Assembly: GCF_000375545.1 (NCBI RefSeq)
Contig: NZ_AQXF01000001.1
Location: 124,001-188,000, forward strand
Direction of reading: 5' to 3'
DNA length: 64,000 bases
DNA from: Kordiimonas gwangyangensis DSM 19435 = JCM 12864
GTDB taxonomy: Bacteria > Pseudomonadota > Alphaproteobacteria > Sphingomonadales > Kordiimonadaceae
Below are positions 8,962-17,691 of this stretch, piece by piece. The position numbers and the translations under genes were made by a program. The notes under the pieces were generated by a model. It ran no database searches and was not told where the DNA came from. It was given only the letters and a program-made list of their open reading frames with translations. How positions within the stretch are numbered: position 1 is the stretch's first letter; every line of letters begins with the position of its first letter.

Positions 8962-10596
8962 TCAGCGCTTGTCTGCGTGGTAGCCAGGACCACGAAGCAC
9001 TTGGCCGGGGGTTGCACCCGTATGTGAACCAGCGTCGAGCACAAGTCGGCCGTTCACGAGTACATAATCAATACCAGTGGGTTTTGCGGTGGGGTTGTCC
9101 CAGTCCGCCACGTCCTTGATCTCATCGAGGTCAAAGACGGTAATGTCGGCCTTCAGTCCTTCCCGGATCAGGCCGCGGTCCATCAACCCCATGCGGGCTG
9201 CGGACCAAGAAGTCATTTTACGGATAGCGTCAGGCAGGCTCAGCACCGCGTCGTCACGCACATATTTGGCAATAATGCGCGGGAACGTACCGTAGGACCG
9301 CGGGTGCGGCAGGCCAAGGGCGTCAAAATCGCCTTCCTTGAGCGCACTTGCCGCGTCACTGCCGATGCTGACCCAAGGGGTTTGCATGGCAAGGCGCACG
9401 TCATCCTCGCTCATCATGAAATAGAGCGCGAACGGGCGTTCCGGGTATGCGGCAAGCATGATATCCCAGGCCACATCAGCCGGGTCACGGCCAAGGGCTT
9501 TGCCAATGGCCTCAAAATTCTGGCCATGGAATTTGGCATAGTCCGCGAGGTGCGAGTTCGCCAGCACCACATTCTTCCAGCCGCCCGAGGCATAGACCAT
9601 ATTGGTCCAGCTGTCTGTGGGGCCAGCTGCAAGCTCGGCCTTCAGTTTTGTACGGGTCTCTGGATCACGAAGGCGCTCCAGCGCTTTTTCAACACCGTCA
9701 GCGTACACCCAGTTCGGGGCAGAGATTTCAAGGCCGGTGCCACCTGCCACATAGGGGTAGATGTCCGCGGCCACATTCACGCCGCGGGCGCGGGCAGCGT
9801 CCACAAGGGCGATGGCAGAAGCCATATCCTTGCCCCAGTTCGGGTAATAGGCCGCTTTCATGTGGAAGATTTCCACACCTGCGCCGCCTTCTTCACCGAT
9901 ACGGATAGCTTCCGTCACCGCGTCCAGAAACTCAGCGCTTTCCCCGCGGATATGGCTGGCATAAAGCCCACCCTTTGACCCTGCCACTTTGGCAAGTTCA
10001 ATCAGTTCATCGGTGCGGTGATAGGCTGACGGCGGGTAGATAAGCGCCGTTGTGATGCCCATGGCGCCACCATCCATCGCGATACTCACCAGCTTTTTCA
10101 TTTCTTCAAGCTGGGCAGGCGTGACAGGAACATCCTCTTCGCCCACGACGGCCATGCGGGCCTGTGTCGCGCTATAATAGGTGCCGAAATTGACCGAGAT
10201 GCCCTGCGTCTCAAGCTGGTTGAAATAGCCCGCGATCTCAGCGGCTTCCACAGGCGTGCCGCCTTCGCCGCCAATGAGCGTGGTGACACCCATATTGATC
10301 TTGTTGGGCGCAAGGCCAACCTTGAGGAGCGCTTCGCCAGACTGGTCCATCATGTCGATCCAGCCGGGGCTGACGTACCGGTCCGTCGCGTCAATCTCAC
10401 GCGTGCCTTTGCCGGGCACCTCACCCACCTTGACGATATAGCCATCCTTGATGGCCACATCAGCGGGCACCCATGGATTACCGGCACCATCCAGCACACG
10501 ACCGTGGCGGATCACCACATCATAGGCTGCATCATCGGCCTGCGCAGTGATGGACGCGAGGGCAATAAGGCTGGCAGCTGCAAAACGTTTTATCAT
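8962..10596 (-). CDS. Exported N-acyl-D-amino-acid deacylase-like amidohydrolase
   Basis: 544 residues from the ATG at 10596, which overlaps the previous stop by 4 nt (ATGA) and has GGAGGT 7 nt upstream; this overrides a longer frame. A signal peptide (MIKRFAAASLIALASITAQA) implies periplasmic location. The protein follows the D-aminoacylase pattern: SPGWIDM after the first domain, LIGGEGGTPVEAAE, the histidines in ASHIRGES and IFHMKAAY, and the catalytic Asp in SIGSDAAS. Oddly, the usual HxH after PGxID is replaced by MDQ, so one metal site looks lost while the second is intact. It would hydrolyse N-acyl-D-amino acids, possibly N-acyl-D-glutamate; specificity is not readable. Confidence 0.86.
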   Translation of the reverse strand: MIKRFAAASLIALASITAQADDAAYDVVIRHGRVLDGAGNPWVPADVAIKDGYIVKVGEVPGKGTREIDATDRYVSPGWIDMMDQSGEALLKVGLAPNKINMGVTTLIGGEGGTPVEAAEIAGYFNQLETQGISVNFGTYYSATQARMAVVGEEDVPVTPAQLEEMKKLVSIAMDGGAMGITTALIYPPSAYHRTDELIELAKVAGSKGGLYASHIRGESAEFLDAVTEAIRIGEEGGAGVEIFHMKAAYYPNWGKDMASAIALVDAARARGVNVAADIYPYVAGGTGLEISAPNWVYADGVEKALERLRDPETRTKLKAELAAGPTDSWTNMVYASGGWKNVVLANSHLADYAKFHGQNFEAIGKALGRDPADVAWDIMLAAYPERPFALYFMMSEDDVRLAMQTPWVSIGSDAASALKEGDFDALGLPHPRSYGTFPRIIAKYVRDDAVLSLPDAIRKMTSWSAARMGLMDRGLIREGLKADITVFDLDEIKDVADWDNPTAKPTGIDYVLVNGRLVLDAGSHTGATPGQVLRGPGYHADKR

Positions 10597-11681
10597 GGTG
10601 TTACCTCCGCGCGGTAGGCACGCCATACACCGTAAGTCAGGAGCGGCAGCACAAGCACCGCGATGAACACAAGGGTCAGCATGCCGTAGCCGCTGGCGAT
10701 CAGTTCAATCATGCCGAACCAGGTGCCGGCGATGATGGCGATGGCGAGAATGCCGACCGCAACAAGTGGGCGCATGAACTGCGGCATCTCGCGGCCTACT
10801 TCCTCAAAGTTGGCTTGCAGCCGTTCGTTCACGGCATGGAGAAGCGCGGTACCGGTTTCCACAAAGGTGCCGAACACCACAATCTGGAACAGAAGGCCAA
10901 GGGCCGGAATTTCAAGCGCACTCATCAGCATGGCGGCAGGCACAGGGGCCGCGCCGATCTCGGGGTAAAGCGCCATCATGGCGATGAAAAACAGGACAGC
11001 CGGGATAACCGCAATGGCGCCTGCGAACAGGCCAGAACCAACGGCTTCACGACGGGATGCCTGGCCGCGCACTGCGAACAGCACGGCGGGTAGCACCGCA
11101 AGGTTATAGCCGGAATAGAGCACTCCACCCTTAAGCCAGCCTTCGCCCACAGCGGTACCTTCATAAACGCCGGAGATGGCATCGCCAAAGTGCATGAACG
11201 CAAGGACAAAAAGCGCGGCATAAGTGACGTAGAGAAGGAAGGACCATAAGGCGAGCACCTTCTTGATAGCCTCCGAGCCATAGAAAGTGAGCACAGCGAT
11301 CAGTCCCATCAGCCCCAAGGTGCCGACAATGGACGGCAGCCCGAAGCTCGCAGCCGTCAGTTCGCCCGCAGCGGACCCAATGACCGAGAGGATGAGGAGG
11401 AGAAGGATAATGAAAGCGACTTCAAAAATCACCCATCCCCTCCCCAGCAGCTCCCGGCAAAAGTGCCGGTAATCATAGGCACCGGTCACGCGCGCGAACT
11501 CAAAACCTGCGGCAAGTACAAGGCCAAACACAAGGCCCGCCACCAGAAGGCCGAACACTCCACCGAGGGGGCCTGAGGTGAAGAAAAACTCCACCAGCTC
11601 ACGCCCCGTGGCGTAACCGCCGCCAATCACAACGGATTGGAACACAAAACCCGGCAGCAGATATTTACGGAAGAAATCCAT
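10593..11681 (-). CDS. YkvI-family membrane transporter-like protein
   Basis: An integral membrane protein of 362 residues with about ten transmembrane helices, starting MDFFRKYLLPGFVFQSVVIGGGYATGRELVEFF. The glycine-rich VIGGGYATGRE loop in the first helix resembles the YkvI branch of the APC/LeuT-like transporters. It is transcribed between two deacylases and overlaps the next start by 4 nt, so its product is probably co-used with them, plausibly for uptake of a released amino acid or acyl-amino acid (inferred). The ATG at 11681 is used; an in-frame TTG 12 nt upstream is an alternative and neither has a strong ribosome site. Confidence 0.8.
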   Translation of the reverse strand: MDFFRKYLLPGFVFQSVVIGGGYATGRELVEFFFTSGPLGGVFGLLVAGLVFGLVLAAGFEFARVTGAYDYRHFCRELLGRGWVIFEVAFIILLLLILSVIGSAAGELTAASFGLPSIVGTLGLMGLIAVLTFYGSEAIKKVLALWSFLLYVTYAALFVLAFMHFGDAISGVYEGTAVGEGWLKGGVLYSGYNLAVLPAVLFAVRGQASRREAVGSGLFAGAIAVIPAVLFFIAMMALYPEIGAAPVPAAMLMSALEIPALGLLFQIVVFGTFVETGTALLHAVNERLQANFEEVGREMPQFMRPLVAVGILAIAIIAGTWFGMIELIASGYGMLTLVFIAVLVLPLLTYGVWRAYRAEVTP

Positions 11682-11705
11682 GCTCTGTCTCAAGCCCCGC
11701 CGCCG

Positions 11706-13265
11706 TTATTTCTTCACCGGGTTGCGCACGGGCTTGCCCGGCAGTACGTCGGTTTGCATCTCGCCGTCGTCCACGAGCACAGTGCCGTTCACGATGACAT
11801 AATCAAAACCGACGGAGGGTTGAGCAGGCATGGCGTAGGTTGCCTTGTCCGCGACGGTCGCGAGGTCAAAGACCACGATGTCGGCGTCAGCACCCTTCTG
11901 AATGCGGCCCTTCTGTTTCATGGAAGGCACAGCATCCTCAAGGATTTTGGCCGGGCCGTAGGAAAGTTTGTAGATGGCCTCAAGCACACTGACTTCCTGC
12001 CGCTCGCGCACATAAGTGCCGAGGAAGCGGGAGAAGGTGCCGGCCGAGCGCGGGTGGCTCCAGGCATTTTCTGGCACCGGCCAGGTGTGCTGTTCGACCA
12101 TTTTGCCGTCCACCAGCCAGTTACCGCCATCAGACGCGATCACGCCGCCCGGGAACAGGACCGACATATCCAGATACTCACGGTCCTTGGGGTCATCGAG
12201 CTCAAGGAAGTGGATCACAGTTTGCGTTTCCGGCTTCTCGGTCTGGTAATATTTCAGCTCTTCTTCTGTCAGGCGCTTGCCGCCCACGTCGAAGTTCGAG
12301 GCGTCCACACCGCCCACACGTTCGCGCCAGCGGTCACCGCGGAACATGGCCGCGCCGATACCGGTGGAACCCGCGCCATAGGGGTAGGCTTCGGTCGTGA
12401 CCTTCAGGCCCTGCGCTTGCGCGGTTTTGATCATCGGGGCAATCAGCTCGATATCCCGCAGGCTCATGGAATTGAGGTGCACAATATGGGTATGTGCGCC
12501 GGTACCTGCCGCAGCTGTTACCACCTCGGCCATGCCCTCGAACGAGCTCTTGGGCTCCAGCATGGAAAGGTAACGCGCGTGGGTGAAGGTGGGCACACCG
12601 CGCTCAGCGGCCAGTTTATTGACGGCGAAAAATTCCTTGTGGCCCGTGCCCGGCGCATAGCCGATCAGGATGCCAACGCCAAGACCGCCTTCATCAAGGC
12701 CCTTGTTCACATAAGCGAGGATTTCCTCTAGCTGCTCGGGTGTTGCCACCTCTTCCTGCCAGTTGGTTTTGGCAAAAGCCTCGAAGAACCACTCAACATC
12801 GTCCTTCGGTTTGAGGTCGAGGAACGTGGCGATACGCGCATTGGCCCAATTGACCGAAGCGCCGTAGTTGATCGGGCGGCCTTCCTTGGCCGAACGCTCG
12901 TAATAATCTGCAATCGGCAGCATGCCGGCTTCAAGCTCAAGCCCTGTGGTCACGCCGTCGAGCGCCTGAATGCGGGCGGAGAGAATGTCCTGCCCATGCG
13001 CGTGCATATCGATAAAGCCGGGGCTGACCACGCGGCCTGTGGCGTCAATCACGCGGGCGCCGTCAAGCGCACCTTCGGACACTGCCATGATCTTGCCGTC
13101 AGAGATGCCCACATTGCGCACATCATCAAGGCCGGTTTCCGGGTCAACCACGCGGCCACCCTTGATCACGAGCTCATAGCTTTCCGCCATAACAGCGTTC
13201 ATGGTGCCCAGTGTGATGACACAGGCGGCGGCAATACGGCCCAATTGGCGTGTGAATTTGTGCAT
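11706..13265 (-). CDS. Exported N-acyl-D-amino-acid / D-glutamate deacylase
   Basis: 519 residues from the ATG at 13265, preceded by GGGGAGGACGATC. The signal peptide is about residues 1-28 and ends NAVMA. Amidohydrolase markers are complete: the HxH metal motif in SPGFIDMHAHGQD, the bridging position in GLELEAGM, histidines in THARYLSML and IVHLNSMS, and the catalytic Asp in VIASDGGNW. The LELEAG block is typical of proteins annotated as D-glutamate deacylase. It is the first gene after the TonB receptor terminator, so it probably leads the 12-kb operon. It shares only the fold with the second deacylase downstream. Confidence 0.88.
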   Translation of the reverse strand: MHKFTRQLGRIAAACVITLGTMNAVMAESYELVIKGGRVVDPETGLDDVRNVGISDGKIMAVSEGALDGARVIDATGRVVSPGFIDMHAHGQDILSARIQALDGVTTGLELEAGMLPIADYYERSAKEGRPINYGASVNWANARIATFLDLKPKDDVEWFFEAFAKTNWQEEVATPEQLEEILAYVNKGLDEGGLGVGILIGYAPGTGHKEFFAVNKLAAERGVPTFTHARYLSMLEPKSSFEGMAEVVTAAAGTGAHTHIVHLNSMSLRDIELIAPMIKTAQAQGLKVTTEAYPYGAGSTGIGAAMFRGDRWRERVGGVDASNFDVGGKRLTEEELKYYQTEKPETQTVIHFLELDDPKDREYLDMSVLFPGGVIASDGGNWLVDGKMVEQHTWPVPENAWSHPRSAGTFSRFLGTYVRERQEVSVLEAIYKLSYGPAKILEDAVPSMKQKGRIQKGADADIVVFDLATVADKATYAMPAQPSVGFDYVIVNGTVLVDDGEMQTDVLPGKPVRNPVKK

Positions 13266-13348
13266 GATCGTCCTCCCCGACGGTTCCCGCATGACAGCAG
13301 GTTTTTGCGTTAGTGTGAAGGGCCGTAGCCCTTCACCGTTCTGCTCAG

Positions 13349-13388
13349 AAAAGGCCGGGGTGCCGTTACTCATACAGGGCACCCCGGC
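13349..13388 (-). terminator. Rho-independent terminator after the TonB receptor gene
   Basis: On the minus strand an 11-bp perfect stem (GCCGGGGTGCC with GGCACCCCGGC, arms 13378-13388 and 13354-13364) is followed by CCTTTT. It lies between the receptor stop at 13407 and the deacylase start at 13265, so the receptor is at least partly uncoupled from the catabolic operon. Confidence 0.75.
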
Positions 13389-13406
13389 AGTCGCACTGAG
13401 CAGAGT

Positions 13407-15644
13407 TTAAAAGTCTACCTTGATGTTCGCGCCGACTGTGCGCGGACGCTCAAAGATGCCGTTGCTGTCGCTGGAGCCGCCACCAAGGATGGTGTCCGAC
13501 CGCGTTTGCAGCGCACGCTTGTTGAACAGGTTGGTGGCGTAAAGCCCAAGCGTTACGTTGCCGTTGGTGAACGACAGGTTGGCATCCACGAGGGTGCGGG
13601 CTTCCACTTCAACCGGATAGGTGGAGGTGGATGCGCCGTAGCTCGACATGAACTTGCCGGTGTAGCGCACGCCAAAGCCTGCATTACCGCTCCAGCTGTC
13701 TGTCACGTCGAACATATAGTCAGCGAGGATTGAGCCCTTCCATTTCGGCAGGTCAGGGATCTGTTCGCCTTCAACACCACCGAAGCCCGGCTCGTCCGAG
13801 TTCAGCTTCGAACGGGAGTAAGCCACGTTTGCCGTCAGCGACAGGCCAGTGGTCGGACGCAGGAGGAACGAACCCTCGAAACCATGCGCCTTGAGGCCGT
13901 CGGACGCGTTGCCGCCCGTGTTCACACCCGAGAAGGACGTGAAGGACTGGAAGTTGGACCAGTCAATGCGCCACACAGCAACGTCGTAACCAAATACGCC
14001 GTCTTCGGTGGAGCCTTTAACACCTACTTCGTAACTCCAGGCGTTATCCGGGTCGATCATCGGCGGAGCGAGGTTGTCACCCGTTGCCGGATCGAGGATC
14101 GGCAGGTTCGCCGAAGCCGGACGGTAACCGCTTGCTACACGAGTGTAGAGCGAGAGATTGTCCGTCGGACGGTAGCGCGCGGAGAAGAGATACGTATCAA
14201 CCGTATCCTTGATGGGGTCGCTGGTGAAGTCTGCGGTACCAAGCAAAAGGCCTGTCGACACATAGGAAAGTGTCGTCTTGCTTTTGCTCAGGCGCATGCC
14301 CGCGGTCACATCGAACTTCTCGTTGAAATAATAGGTCACGTCGCCGAAGCCCGCGAATTCCTTATAGTCAGACGGGAAGGAGATGGTCAGCAGGTCGAAC
14401 GCCGGTGTGGCGATCACATCCTGGTTGTTCTGCGAGGTTTCGTCGGAATAGTAGAGACCGGCGATCCACTCGAAGTTACCCATGCGTTCAGACGTCAGGC
14501 GCACTTCCTGTACGAACTTCTTGGAGCCTGCGAGCAGGTCAAGAAGCACGCTGGTGGTGGTGCCTGGCGCGCGACCATCGAAGAAGTCAATCGCTGGGCC
14601 ATAAGCTGCCGTCAGGTCGCTGACGCCACCAAACTTGTATTCCACGTGGCTTGACGTTGCGGTCAAGGTAACGCTGTCGAAGTCATAGTTGATGCTGCCG
14701 GACATGATCTCATAGTCGAGATAGTTTTCACCCGGCGCGCTGATGGTGGTGTAACCGTCGATCAGCGACTCGTCAGACGTATAGGTCGCAAGCTGGACAC
14801 CGCTGTCGATACCATAATCGGTTTCCTGCTTCATGTATTTGAGGCGGATGCTGAGCGCTTCCGTCGGCGTGAACAGGAGGTCAGCTGCGTAGCCAAGGTT
14901 CTCGGAACCGTCCACATCCTCTTCAACGAGATTGCCGGTCGCCGGGTCCATCTGGTCCACATAGCCGCCTGCATCCTGCCAGAAGCCGGATACGGTGATG
15001 CCAAGCTTGTCCTTGATCAGCGGAACGCTGACGCGGCCATTGTAAACCTGGCTGATTTCGCCGTCCTTGGTGGTGGCGATATCGGCACCTGCGGTCACGC
15101 GCAGCTCCTGAAGCGCCGGATCGCGCGAGATATAGCGCATCATGCCGCCCACAGACGTGGCACCATAAAGCGTACCCTGCGGGCCCTTGATCACCTCAAC
15201 GCGTTCCACGTCCATCAGCATGGCGTCAAACATGACCGTGCTGCCACCGGCAAAGGTGGTGTTGGTGGAGATGGGCGTATCGTCAAGATAGACACCAAAC
15301 ACCGGAATGGCCGAAGACTGCGGTACACCGCGGGCAGAGATATTACCAAAGCCCTTGGTACCGATGTCCGTGAAGGTCACGCCCGGTGTATAGTTCAGAA
15401 TTTCACCAACCTGCTTGAGACCCTTGGCGGTAAAGTCACCCGGATCAATGGCGGTAACCGCCGCAGGTACGTCCTGCAGGCTTTGCTCACGGCGGCCTGC
15501 GGTTACGATGATCTCTTCCAGCACCATTTCACCATCGGTATCAGCAGACTGGGCGAACGCCCCGGTCGAACCGACACTTGCGGTAACAGCGGCCAAAGAG
15601 ACGGCACTCAGTATTGAAGACTTCCGGAAAATGCTTCTAGGCAT
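13407..15644 (-). CDS. TonB-dependent outer-membrane receptor
   Basis: A 745-residue receptor. The signal peptide (about residues 1-32) ends GAFAQS, followed by the TonB-box-like EIIVTAGRREQSLQDVPAAVT, a plug domain (VERVEVIKGPQGTLYGATSVGG) and a 22-strand barrel ending VGANIKVDF with the C-terminal aromatic. The ATG at 15644 is preferred to a GTG 6 nt upstream because GGGAGGTGAG fits only the ATG. It heads the D-amino-acid region and is divergent from the GntR gene, so it probably imports the substrate of the downstream enzymes. This is the SusC-independent, iron-receptor-like type common in alphaproteobacteria; the ligand is unknown. Confidence 0.92.
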   Translation of the reverse strand: MPRSIFRKSSILSAVSLAAVTASVGSTGAFAQSADTDGEMVLEEIIVTAGRREQSLQDVPAAVTAIDPGDFTAKGLKQVGEILNYTPGVTFTDIGTKGFGNISARGVPQSSAIPVFGVYLDDTPISTNTTFAGGSTVMFDAMLMDVERVEVIKGPQGTLYGATSVGGMMRYISRDPALQELRVTAGADIATTKDGEISQVYNGRVSVPLIKDKLGITVSGFWQDAGGYVDQMDPATGNLVEEDVDGSENLGYAADLLFTPTEALSIRLKYMKQETDYGIDSGVQLATYTSDESLIDGYTTISAPGENYLDYEIMSGSINYDFDSVTLTATSSHVEYKFGGVSDLTAAYGPAIDFFDGRAPGTTTSVLLDLLAGSKKFVQEVRLTSERMGNFEWIAGLYYSDETSQNNQDVIATPAFDLLTISFPSDYKEFAGFGDVTYYFNEKFDVTAGMRLSKSKTTLSYVSTGLLLGTADFTSDPIKDTVDTYLFSARYRPTDNLSLYTRVASGYRPASANLPILDPATGDNLAPPMIDPDNAWSYEVGVKGSTEDGVFGYDVAVWRIDWSNFQSFTSFSGVNTGGNASDGLKAHGFEGSFLLRPTTGLSLTANVAYSRSKLNSDEPGFGGVEGEQIPDLPKWKGSILADYMFDVTDSWSGNAGFGVRYTGKFMSSYGASTSTYPVEVEARTLVDANLSFTNGNVTLGLYATNLFNKRALQTRSDTILGGGSSDSNGIFERPRTVGANIKVDF

Positions 15645-15721
15645 TCTCACCTCCCTGTAATTCCCACAATGCGCTCCCCGCGCCGGACTTTTATCCTGTT
15701 CTTACTGATTCGATCCTATAA

Positions 15722-15785
15722 CTGCCTTAATGTGCATTACAAGCATTTTTTGGCTGCCTTAATTTATATTAGACCTGAATTAAGC
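15722..15785. promoter_or_regulatory. Candidate GntR operator region with repeated CTTAAT boxes
   Basis: The 257-nt divergent promoter holds an exact 10-nt direct repeat CTGCCTTAAT (15722-15731 and 15754-15763, 32 nt apart, about three helical turns). It also holds inverted repeats TAATG-TG-CATTA (15728-15739) and CTTAATT/AATTAAG (15758-15764, 15778-15784). This is a plausible binding site for the divergent FCD regulator; promoter hexamers are not clear. Confidence 0.45.
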
Positions 15786-15901
15786 TGTGATTAACGAGAT
15801 TGTTGCGTTGAAATCACAGTTTAAACAGTCTAAATGTGAAGAAAGGCTGCATAAGACAGCCTTGCCGCGAGGCATGAGGGACAACGGTTCAAGGGCGAAG
15901 A

Positions 15902-16588
15902 ATGACAATAGAAGACCTGCAAAACAGCGACGCGCGCAAAGCGGCAGAGCTGATCATGGATGCGATCGTGACGCAGAAACTGGCGCCAAGCCAGAAGGTG
16001 TCCGAGAATATCTTCAGTGATATGTTCGGCATCAGCCGCACAATCTCGAGAAACCTGATCGAACGTCTGATCGCGAAGCAGTTCCTTGTGTCTGTCTCGC
16101 CGCGGGTGACGATTGTGGCGCCGCTCACGCTTCTCGACATCAAACAGAACTTCACACTGCGGAAGGTGCTGTTGCCTGCGATCTTTTCGCTCACCGCCGC
16201 GAACGTGGACTTCGCGCGCCTGCGTGAACTTAATAAAGAGATTGAGGCGATGCAGCCGATTCTCGACGACGACACGGCCCTCGCCCTTCTGAAGAAGAAC
16301 AAGGACCTGAACCTGCTGCTATGTGAAAACGCGGGCTACCCACTGATGATGGATTGGGCACGCCAGCTCGAGGATACCGCCATGCGCATTTACTGGCTGT
16401 ACCTCAAAACCCAGAAGCGCTTCCCCTATTCACCGGACCAGCAGGGCATGACCATCGACGTAATGAAAACGGACGAACCGCACCGAATCAAAACCGTCAT
16501 TCACGACATCCTGTCACAAACCGAGGAACGCATCCTCAACACCATTTTCTCGAACGAGCAATTCTACACCCAGGACCTGAAGGTCTGA
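15902..16588 (+). CDS. GntR-family transcriptional regulator (FCD type)
   Basis: 228 residues. The N-terminal winged helix-turn-helix (about residues 12-80) reads LIMDAIVTQKLAPSQKVSENIFSD..FGISRTISRNLIERL, typical of GntR proteins. The remainder is an all-helical FCD-like ligand domain starting LDIKQNFTLRKVLLPAIFSL. AAGGG lies about 9 nt before the ATG. It is divergent from the TonB receptor, next to the D-amino-acid operon, and so is likely its local, ligand-responsive regulator. The ligand is probably an acidic amino acid or related metabolite, by analogy with FCD proteins (inference). Confidence 0.88.
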   Translation: MTIEDLQNSDARKAAELIMDAIVTQKLAPSQKVSENIFSDMFGISRTISRNLIERLIAKQFLVSVSPRVTIVAPLTLLDIKQNFTLRKVLLPAIFSLTAANVDFARLRELNKEIEAMQPILDDDTALALLKKNKDLNLLLCENAGYPLMMDWARQLEDTAMRIYWLYLKTQKRFPYSPDQQGMTIDVMKTDEPHRIKTVIHDILSQTEERILNTIFSNEQFYTQDLKV

Positions 16589-16613
16589 CCCTTATCGTAA
16601 GGGCTGCATTTTT
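16589..16613 (+). terminator. Weak terminator after the GntR gene
   Basis: CCCTTA-TCG-TAAGGG (16589-16603) begins right after the stop codon and is followed 5 nt later by TTTTT. The stem is short, so some read-through into the protease gene is possible. Confidence 0.4.
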
Positions 16614-16625
16614 CGCGTAAAATGA

Positions 16626-16656
16626 GATAGTCTTCCACCAATAGGGGGAGACTATC
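16626..16656 (+). promoter_or_regulatory. Inverted repeat enclosing the ribosome binding site of the trypsin-like gene
   Basis: GATAGTCTTCC (16626-16636) can pair with GGGAGACTATC (16646-16656). It forms eleven pairs including one G-T, with a 9-nt loop. The Shine-Dalgarno GGGGGAG (16644-16650) is mostly in the 3' arm, and the ATG at 16658 lies 1 nt beyond the stem. As RNA this would mask translation initiation; as DNA it could be an operator. A TAAAAT hexamer (16618-16623) just upstream could be a -10 element, which would put the transcript start inside the repeat. Confidence 0.55.
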
Positions 16657-16657
16657 C

Positions 16658-17674
16658 ATGAAACTTGATGACCGAACAGTTGCCACGTTTGCGGAGAGCC
16701 TGCCCGACATTGGCAGCACAGACGAGCTGCTGGACCGCATGGGCGCCGAAATGGGCGACAGCTCGCGCCGAAGGCTGTTCCTGCTTGCTGCGCGCCTGCA
16801 GCAACTGATGGAAGACGTGCGCACCGCGCCACCGCTACCCTTCCTGCCCACGCAAATTACTTATGGCTTCATCCCGCTTAACGAGCGAACACAACAGGTA
16901 GTGTCAGATATCCCATCCGGTGTCGGTTCACTGGACCGTTTCACCTTCGGTATTGATGTGCGGTTTCGCACTCCGCCCGGCGTCCTGGATGAAGATTTAC
17001 AGCGCGTAGTGAACGCCATCCCGATTGCAGGCTTGGCTTTCCCGGTTATCGCCAGCGCGGGCACCATCAGCCACGACGGCATGCCACCCCTGCCCGGACA
17101 CCCAAGCGGTACCGGCACAGGCACCTGCTGGACCCGCGCCGACAACCCGCAAAAGCAGGGCTGGGACTATGGCATCATGACAGCGCGCCATGTGACAAGT
17201 CGGCTTGCTCAAGGCACCCCCATCCAGTTGACGCCCAGCCAACACCACGCATCGCCCGTGGCGGGATATCTGGCAGACGCAGGCGAATGCGGAATTGACG
17301 CAGCCATTATCGGGCTGGACCCCTTGGAATGGCCCAGCAACCTCGCCCGCCTTCCCATGGCCGGCCCTTATCAACATCCCCTTGCGCCGGGTGACGACCT
17401 GACCATCGATAGCAGGTATATGAGCGGTACGCCCGCCAAAGTTCTGAGCCACAACCCGCTGCCGCACTATCAAGGCGCGATGGTACCCCAACGGCTGATC
17501 ATGGATGAACACGGTCAGCGCGGCGATAGTGGCGGCTTGGTTCGTGAAGCGCGAACCGGTGCAGGCGTTGGCCTGTATTGCGGCAAAATCCCGGGAGGGC
17601 AAGGCCAGCATGTGGGCGTTTGTCAGGATCTGTTTCAAGCCAGCCGGTTCCTTGAAGCCAAACTATATATCTAA
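16658..17674 (+). CDS. Cytosolic trypsin-like serine protease with N-terminal helical domain
   Basis: A 338-residue protein with no signal peptide. The C-terminal two-thirds has the chymotrypsin-fold triad: His178 in IMTARHVTS, Asp214 in CGIDAAIIGLD and Ser291 in RGDSGGLV. The first ~60 residues are predicted to be a small alpha-helical unit (TFAESLPDIGSTDELLDRMG...RLFLLAARLQQLMEDV), in the place where conflict-system proteases often carry effector-associated or adaptor domains. That match is only structural resemblance. GGGGGAG precedes the ATG but is enclosed in a hairpin. The next gene, 17 nt downstream, is a Trypco1-like partner. The likely role is regulated proteolysis in the cytoplasm, possibly in defence or programmed response. 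Confidence 0.78.
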   Translation: MKLDDRTVATFAESLPDIGSTDELLDRMGAEMGDSSRRRLFLLAARLQQLMEDVRTAPPLPFLPTQITYGFIPLNERTQQVVSDIPSGVGSLDRFTFGIDVRFRTPPGVLDEDLQRVVNAIPIAGLAFPVIASAGTISHDGMPPLPGHPSGTGTGTCWTRADNPQKQGWDYGIMTARHVTSRLAQGTPIQLTPSQHHASPVAGYLADAGECGIDAAIIGLDPLEWPSNLARLPMAGPYQHPLAPGDDLTIDSRYMSGTPAKVLSHNPLPHYQGAMVPQRLIMDEHGQRGDSGGLVREARTGAGVGLYCGKIPGGQGQHVGVCQDLFQASRFLEAKLYI

Positions 17675-17691
17675 CTGGAAGGAGACCCTTG

